Shown: in pieces, positions 60,681 through 64,000 of the stretch
Layout of the letters: each line of letters begins with the position of its first letter
How positions within the stretch are numbered: the first letter of the stretch is position 1
Made by a program: the position numbers and the translations under genes
Origin: Ruixingdingia sedimenti
GTDB lineage: Bacteria; Pseudomonadota; Alphaproteobacteria; Rhodobacterales; Rhodobacteraceae
Reading direction: 5' to 3'
Length of the DNA stretch: 64,000 nucleotides
Assembly (NCBI RefSeq): GCF_031432425.1
Contig: NZ_JAVKPH010000001.1
Location: 124,001 to 188,000, forward strand
Notes under the pieces: model-generated
The model's input: the letters and a program-made list of their open reading frames with translations, nothing else
The model's database searches: none
Told to the model about the DNA's origin: nothing

Positions 60681-62459
60681 TCAGGCGTCCTTGGGGATCA
60701 CGCGCAGGCGCAGTTCGCGCAATTGCTCGTTGCTGGGTTCGGAGGGCGCGCCCATCATCAGGTCCTCGGCCCGCTGGTTCATCGGGAACAGGATGACCTG
60801 GCGGATGTTCGCCTCGTCCGCCAGCAGCATGACGATGCGGTCGATCCCCGCCGCACAGCCCCCGTGGGGCGGCGCGCCATAGCGGAACGCCTTGACCATG
60901 CCGCCGAACCGCTTTTCGACCTCTTCCTTGGGATAGCCCGCCAGTTCGAACGCCTTGAACATGATCTCCGGCGTATGGTTGCGGATGCCGCCCGAGATCA
61001 GTTCATAGCCGTTGCAGGCAAGGTCGTACTGATAGGCCACGACCTCGAGCGGGTCGCCCATCAGCGCGTCGAGCCCGCCCTGCGGCATCGAAAACGGGTT
61101 GTGGCTGAAGTCGATCTTGCCGGTTTCCGCGTCCTTTTCGTACATCGGGAAATCGACGATCCAGGCGAAACGGAAGGTGTTTTCCTCGGTCAGGCCCAGT
61201 TCGCGGCCGATTTCCACCCGCGCCCTGCCGGCCACGGCCTCGAACGTCTCGGGCTTGCCGCCGAGGAAGAAGGCCGCATCGCCCACCTTGAGGCCAAGCT
61301 GCTGGCGGATCGCCTCGGTGCGTTCGGGGCCGATGTTCTTGGCCAGCGGGCCCGCGGCCTCCATCTGGCCGCCATCCTCCCGCCAGAAGATATAGCCCAT
61401 CCCCGGCAGGCCCTGCGCCTGCGCGAAGGCGTTCATCCGGTCGCAGAACTTGCGGCTGCCGCCGCCGGGGGCGGGAATGGCGCGGATCTCGGTGCCCTCG
61501 TTTTCCAGCAGCTTGGCAAAGATCGCAAAGCCCGAGCCCCGGAAATGTTCGCTGACGACCTGCATCCTGATCGGGTTGCGCAGGTCGGGCTTGTCGGTGC
61601 CGTACCACAGCATCGCGTCGCGATAGGCGATGCGCGGCCAGTCGGCATCCACCCGGCGGCCGCCCCCGAATTCCTCGAACAACCCCTGGACCACCGGCTG
61701 GACGGCGGCGAACACGTCGTCCTGGGTGACGAAGCTCATCTCGATGTCGAGTTGATAGAAATCGGTGGGCGAACGGTCGGCGCGCGGATCCTCGTCGCGG
61801 AAACAGGGCGCGATCTGGAAATACTTGTCGAAGCCCGACACCATCAGGAGTTGCTTGAACTGCTGGGGCGCCTGCGGCAGGGCGTAGAACTTGCCCGGAT
61901 GCAGCCGCGAGGGCACGAGGAAGTCGCGCGCCCCTTCGGGCGAGGAGGCGGTGATGATCGGGGTCTGGAATTCGTTGAAGCCCGCATCCCACATCCGGTT
62001 GCGGATCGACCGCACCACGTTGGACCGCAGCATCATGTTGGCATGCAGCGTTTCCCGCCGCAGGTCGAGGAAACGGTAGGTGAGCCGTGTTTCCTCGGGG
62101 TAGTCGGGTTCGCCGAAGACGGGCAGCGGCAGGTCGTCCGCCGGGCCCAGGACCTCGATCGCGGTCACATAGACCTCGACCTCGCCGGTGGGCAGCTTGG
62201 GGTTCACAAGGCTCGCGTCGCGCGCCTTCACCGTGCCGTCGATGCGGATGCAGAATTCGGACCGCAGCTTTTCCATCGCCGCCAGCGCCGGGCTGTCGCC
62301 ATCGGCCAGCACCTGGGTGATGCCGTAATGGTCGCGCAGGTCGATGAACAGCACCCCCCCGTGGTCGCGCACCCGGTGCACCCAGCCCGACAGGCGCACG
62401 TTCCGCCCCACATCGGCATGGCGCAGGTCGGCGCAGGTGTGGGTGCGATAGGCGTGCAT
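60681..62459 (-). CDS. aspS: Aspartyl-tRNA synthetase
   Basis: A 592-residue class II synthetase, of normal bacterial length. The N-terminal OB fold is present (NVRLSGWVHRVRDHGGVLFIDLRDHYG), class II motif 2 (FQIAPCFRDEDPRADRSPTDFYQLDIEMSF), the GAD-type insertion, and motif 3 (GGCAAGIDRIVMLL). Alphaproteobacterial AspRS can be non-discriminating between tRNA-Asp and tRNA-Asn; I cannot decide that here. The ribosome site is AAAGGGGAAGACC. An upstream in-frame ATG would add an unconserved stretch. Confidence 0.97.
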   Translation of the reverse strand: MHAYRTHTCADLRHADVGRNVRLSGWVHRVRDHGGVLFIDLRDHYGITQVLADGDSPALAAMEKLRSEFCIRIDGTVKARDASLVNPKLPTGEVEVYVTAIEVLGPADDLPLPVFGEPDYPEETRLTYRFLDLRRETLHANMMLRSNVVRSIRNRMWDAGFNEFQTPIITASSPEGARDFLVPSRLHPGKFYALPQAPQQFKQLLMVSGFDKYFQIAPCFRDEDPRADRSPTDFYQLDIEMSFVTQDDVFAAVQPVVQGLFEEFGGGRRVDADWPRIAYRDAMLWYGTDKPDLRNPIRMQVVSEHFRGSGFAIFAKLLENEGTEIRAIPAPGGGSRKFCDRMNAFAQAQGLPGMGYIFWREDGGQMEAAGPLAKNIGPERTEAIRQQLGLKVGDAAFFLGGKPETFEAVAGRARVEIGRELGLTEENTFRFAWIVDFPMYEKDAETGKIDFSHNPFSMPQGGLDALMGDPLEVVAYQYDLACNGYELISGGIRNHTPEIMFKAFELAGYPKEEVEKRFGGMVKAFRYGAPPHGGCAAGIDRIVMLLADEANIRQVILFPMNQRAEDLMMGAPSEPSNEQLRELRLRVIPKDA

Positions 62460-62633
62460 GGTCTTCCCCTTTCCCGAGGCTTGGGCGTATCGCGCCGATA
62501 CAGCCGCTGCCGCAGGTGAAGTCAAGCGCACTCTGCACCCCGGAACAGTGCAGGTGCTTCACCCCGGGGAACGAATCCCTTAACCTTTTGTCCGAGCGGT
62601 CAGAGAATCGCTGGCAATTTCAGGGGACAAGGC

Positions 62634-63872
62634 ATGGCTGCTTCCATGTGGACAAAGCTTTTCGACCGTATGGTCGGCAGCTTCCTGCACCGCGGGACGC
62701 TTATCATCCAGCTCGTGGACGGAACGGTGCTGCGCTATGGCGACGGTCAGCCGCCCGAGGTCCGCGTCGCGTTCCATGACGAAGACCTGCCGCGCAGGCT
62801 GCTGTTCTCGCCCGAGATCGTGATGGGCGAGGGTTATATGGACGGCACCATCACGGTGGAAAACGACGACCTGCACGGGCTGTTGCAGGTCCTTCTGGGC
62901 AATTTCCCCGAAGGCGCGGGCACCTGGCCGGGCCTGCTGCGGATGTTCCGCAAGATCGCGACACCGATCCTGCAATTCAACCCGACGGGCAAGGCGCGGC
63001 GCAACGTGGCGCATCACTACGACCTGTCGGGCGAGATGTACGAGTTGTTCCTCGACACCGACAAGCAATATTCCTGCGCCTATTTCCGCACCCCCGAGGT
63101 GACGCTGGAAGAGGCGCAGGCGGCCAAGAAGGCGCATATCGCCGGCAAGCTGTTGCTGGAGCCGGGGATGAAGGTGCTGGACATCGGCTGTGGCTGGGGC
63201 GGCATGGCGCTGACGCTGGCGCGCGATTACGGCGTCCAGGTTCTGGGGGTCACGCTGTCGACCGAACAGCACAAGGTGGCCACCGAACGCGCCGCCGCGG
63301 CGGGCCTGTCGGACCGGGTGGAATTCCGCCTGACCGACTATCGCAACGTGCGCGAGACCTTCGACCGCATCGTTTCCGTCGGCATGTTCGAACATGTCGG
63401 CGCGCCGCATTACCGCGAATATTTCCGCCATATGAAAAAGCTGCTGAACCCGGACGGCGTGGCGCTGATCCACACCATCGGGCGGTTTTCGCCACCCGGG
63501 TCCACCAGCCCGTGGATCACCAAGTACATCTTCCCCGGCGGCTATTGCCCGGCGCTGTCGGAAACCATGGCGGCGGTGGAACGCGAGGGGCTGGTCGAGA
63601 CCGATGTCGAGATCTGGCGGCTGCACTATGCCGAAACGCTGCGCCACTGGCAGATGCGGTTCGAGGCGAACATCGACAAGGTGCGCGCGCTTTACGACGA
63701 CCGTTTCTGCCGGATGTGGCGGTTCTACCTCGTCGCCTCGGAAATGAGCTTCCGTTACGGCGGGCAATGCGTGTTCCAGATCCAGCTGGCCCGCCGGCAG
63801 GAGGCCGTGCCGCTGACGCGGGACTACCTCTATGTCCCCGAAGCGCGGGCGGCGCTGCGCGCGGCGGAATAG
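62634..63872 (+). CDS. cfa: Cyclopropane-fatty-acyl-phospholipid synthase family methyltransferase
   Basis: A 412-residue SAM-dependent methyltransferase. The N-terminal lipid-binding part (LIIQLVDGTVLRYGDG, EIVMGEGYMDGTITVENDDL) is followed by the substrate segment NVAHHYDLSGEMYELFLDTDKQYSCAYF and motif I VLDIGCGWGGMALTLARDYG, then IVSVGMFEHVGAPHY and the late CFEFQ-equivalent VFQIQLARRQ. It methylates unsaturated acyl chains of phospholipids. An alternative is a related tuberculostearic-type enzyme. It diverges from aspS across about 170 bases. Confidence 0.9.
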   Translation: MAASMWTKLFDRMVGSFLHRGTLIIQLVDGTVLRYGDGQPPEVRVAFHDEDLPRRLLFSPEIVMGEGYMDGTITVENDDLHGLLQVLLGNFPEGAGTWPGLLRMFRKIATPILQFNPTGKARRNVAHHYDLSGEMYELFLDTDKQYSCAYFRTPEVTLEEAQAAKKAHIAGKLLLEPGMKVLDIGCGWGGMALTLARDYGVQVLGVTLSTEQHKVATERAAAAGLSDRVEFRLTDYRNVRETFDRIVSVGMFEHVGAPHYREYFRHMKKLLNPDGVALIHTIGRFSPPGSTSPWITKYIFPGGYCPALSETMAAVEREGLVETDVEIWRLHYAETLRHWQMRFEANIDKVRALYDDRFCRMWRFYLVASEMSFRYGGQCVFQIQLARRQEAVPLTRDYLYVPEARAALRAAE

Positions 63873-63888
63873 CGGGGGCGCGGCCGGG

Positions 63889-64000
63889 TCAGAACGGCCG
63901 CGCCACATTCCCGGAATAGAAGAAGATCCCCAGGCCCACGGTGAACAGCACGTTCCCCGCCAGACTGTGCAACAGCACCGCCTGCGGAAAGGACTGCTGG
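63889..64000 (-). CDS. C-terminal end of a membrane protein (truncated by window)
   Basis: On the minus strand the last 36 codons before a TGA at 63889-63891 read QSFPQAVLLHSLAGNV and LFTVGLGIFFYSGNVARPF, a hydrophobic helix. The gene begins beyond the window. I cannot identify the family. It is convergent with the cfa gene. Confidence 0.6.
   Translation of the reverse strand, partial: QQSFPQAVLLHSLAGNVLFTVGLGIFFYSGNVARPF

Noticed and set aside
59538..62519. A 993-codon plus-strand frame across aspS and DUF1800
   Set aside because: It crosses two recognised minus-strand genes; composition is typical of a shadow.
1..64000. CRISPR arrays, tRNA or rRNA genes
   Set aside because: I read the intergenic gaps for regularly spaced direct repeats and for cloverleaf sequences and saw none. 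The dispersed repeats are not regularly spaced.

Overview
The window is about 70% GC, with tightly packed, often overlapping genes. The gene families (SUV3-like RNA helicase, CarD, DUF1467 beside methylmalonyl-CoA epimerase, MaeB-type malic enzyme, DUF6455, FnrL-type boxes) point to a chromosomal segment of an alphaproteobacterium of the Rhodobacterales (Paracoccus/Rhodobacter-like). This placement is inference from gene content; no rRNA is present to confirm it. I see no tRNA, rRNA, CRISPR array, prophage or transposase.

Layout. 1-2647: three-subunit molybdenum hydroxylase (large subunit cut by the window edge and fused to a CoxG-like domain, then FAD and 2Fe-2S subunits). 2676-5484: LuxR-type regulator, then a Slam outer-membrane protein with what looks like its small TbpB-like lipoprotein substrate; both 5' ends appear to be frameshifted. 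5684-10563: lipoprotein, flavin reductase, glycosyltransferase-like protein, glyoxalase-fold protein, O-acetylhomoserine sulfhydrylase. 10831-19948: SIMPL protein, a 932-residue GspL/GspC-like membrane protein, CarD with a structured leader, ferredoxin, S4 protein and large RNA helicase, TPR protein. 20015-29482: SCP2 protein and lipase, then a MerR-controlled fatty-acid beta-oxidation cluster (two acyl-CoA dehydrogenases, GST, thiolase, FadB-type protein). 29562-33285: Hint-domain protein, sulfotransferase, membrane protein, SPOR protein. 33354-37842: cdd-deoA-deoB-add-upp nucleoside salvage operon in which every gene overlaps the next; malic enzyme diverges from it. 40481-46357: nadD, universal stress protein with an FNR box, ParA, and a response regulator divergent from a molybdopterin-like protein plus hybrid kinase. 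46334-50066: zwf-pgl-pgi, feeding the pentose-phosphate and Entner-Doudoroff routes. 50168-60596: mixed housekeeping genes, a second (perfect) FNR box before a DUF6455 gene, methylmalonyl-CoA epimerase, a receiver protein, and a DUF1800/DUF1501 pair. 60681-end: aspS, cyclopropane-fatty-acid synthase-like methyltransferase, and the end of a membrane protein.

Two families of extragenic repeats recur. One has a GGCGAAGGC/GCCTTCGCC palindrome, in three copies all between convergent genes. The other has an ATATTT core flanked by GC-rich arms, usually as facing pairs. One copy of the second family supplies the last residues and stop codon of a receiver-domain gene. The least ordinary items are the frame-disrupted Slam/lipoprotein pair, the GspL-TM-GspC-like fusion, the repeat-encoded C-terminus, the CarD leader hairpins, and the two FNR boxes that each embed the stop codon of the preceding gene.
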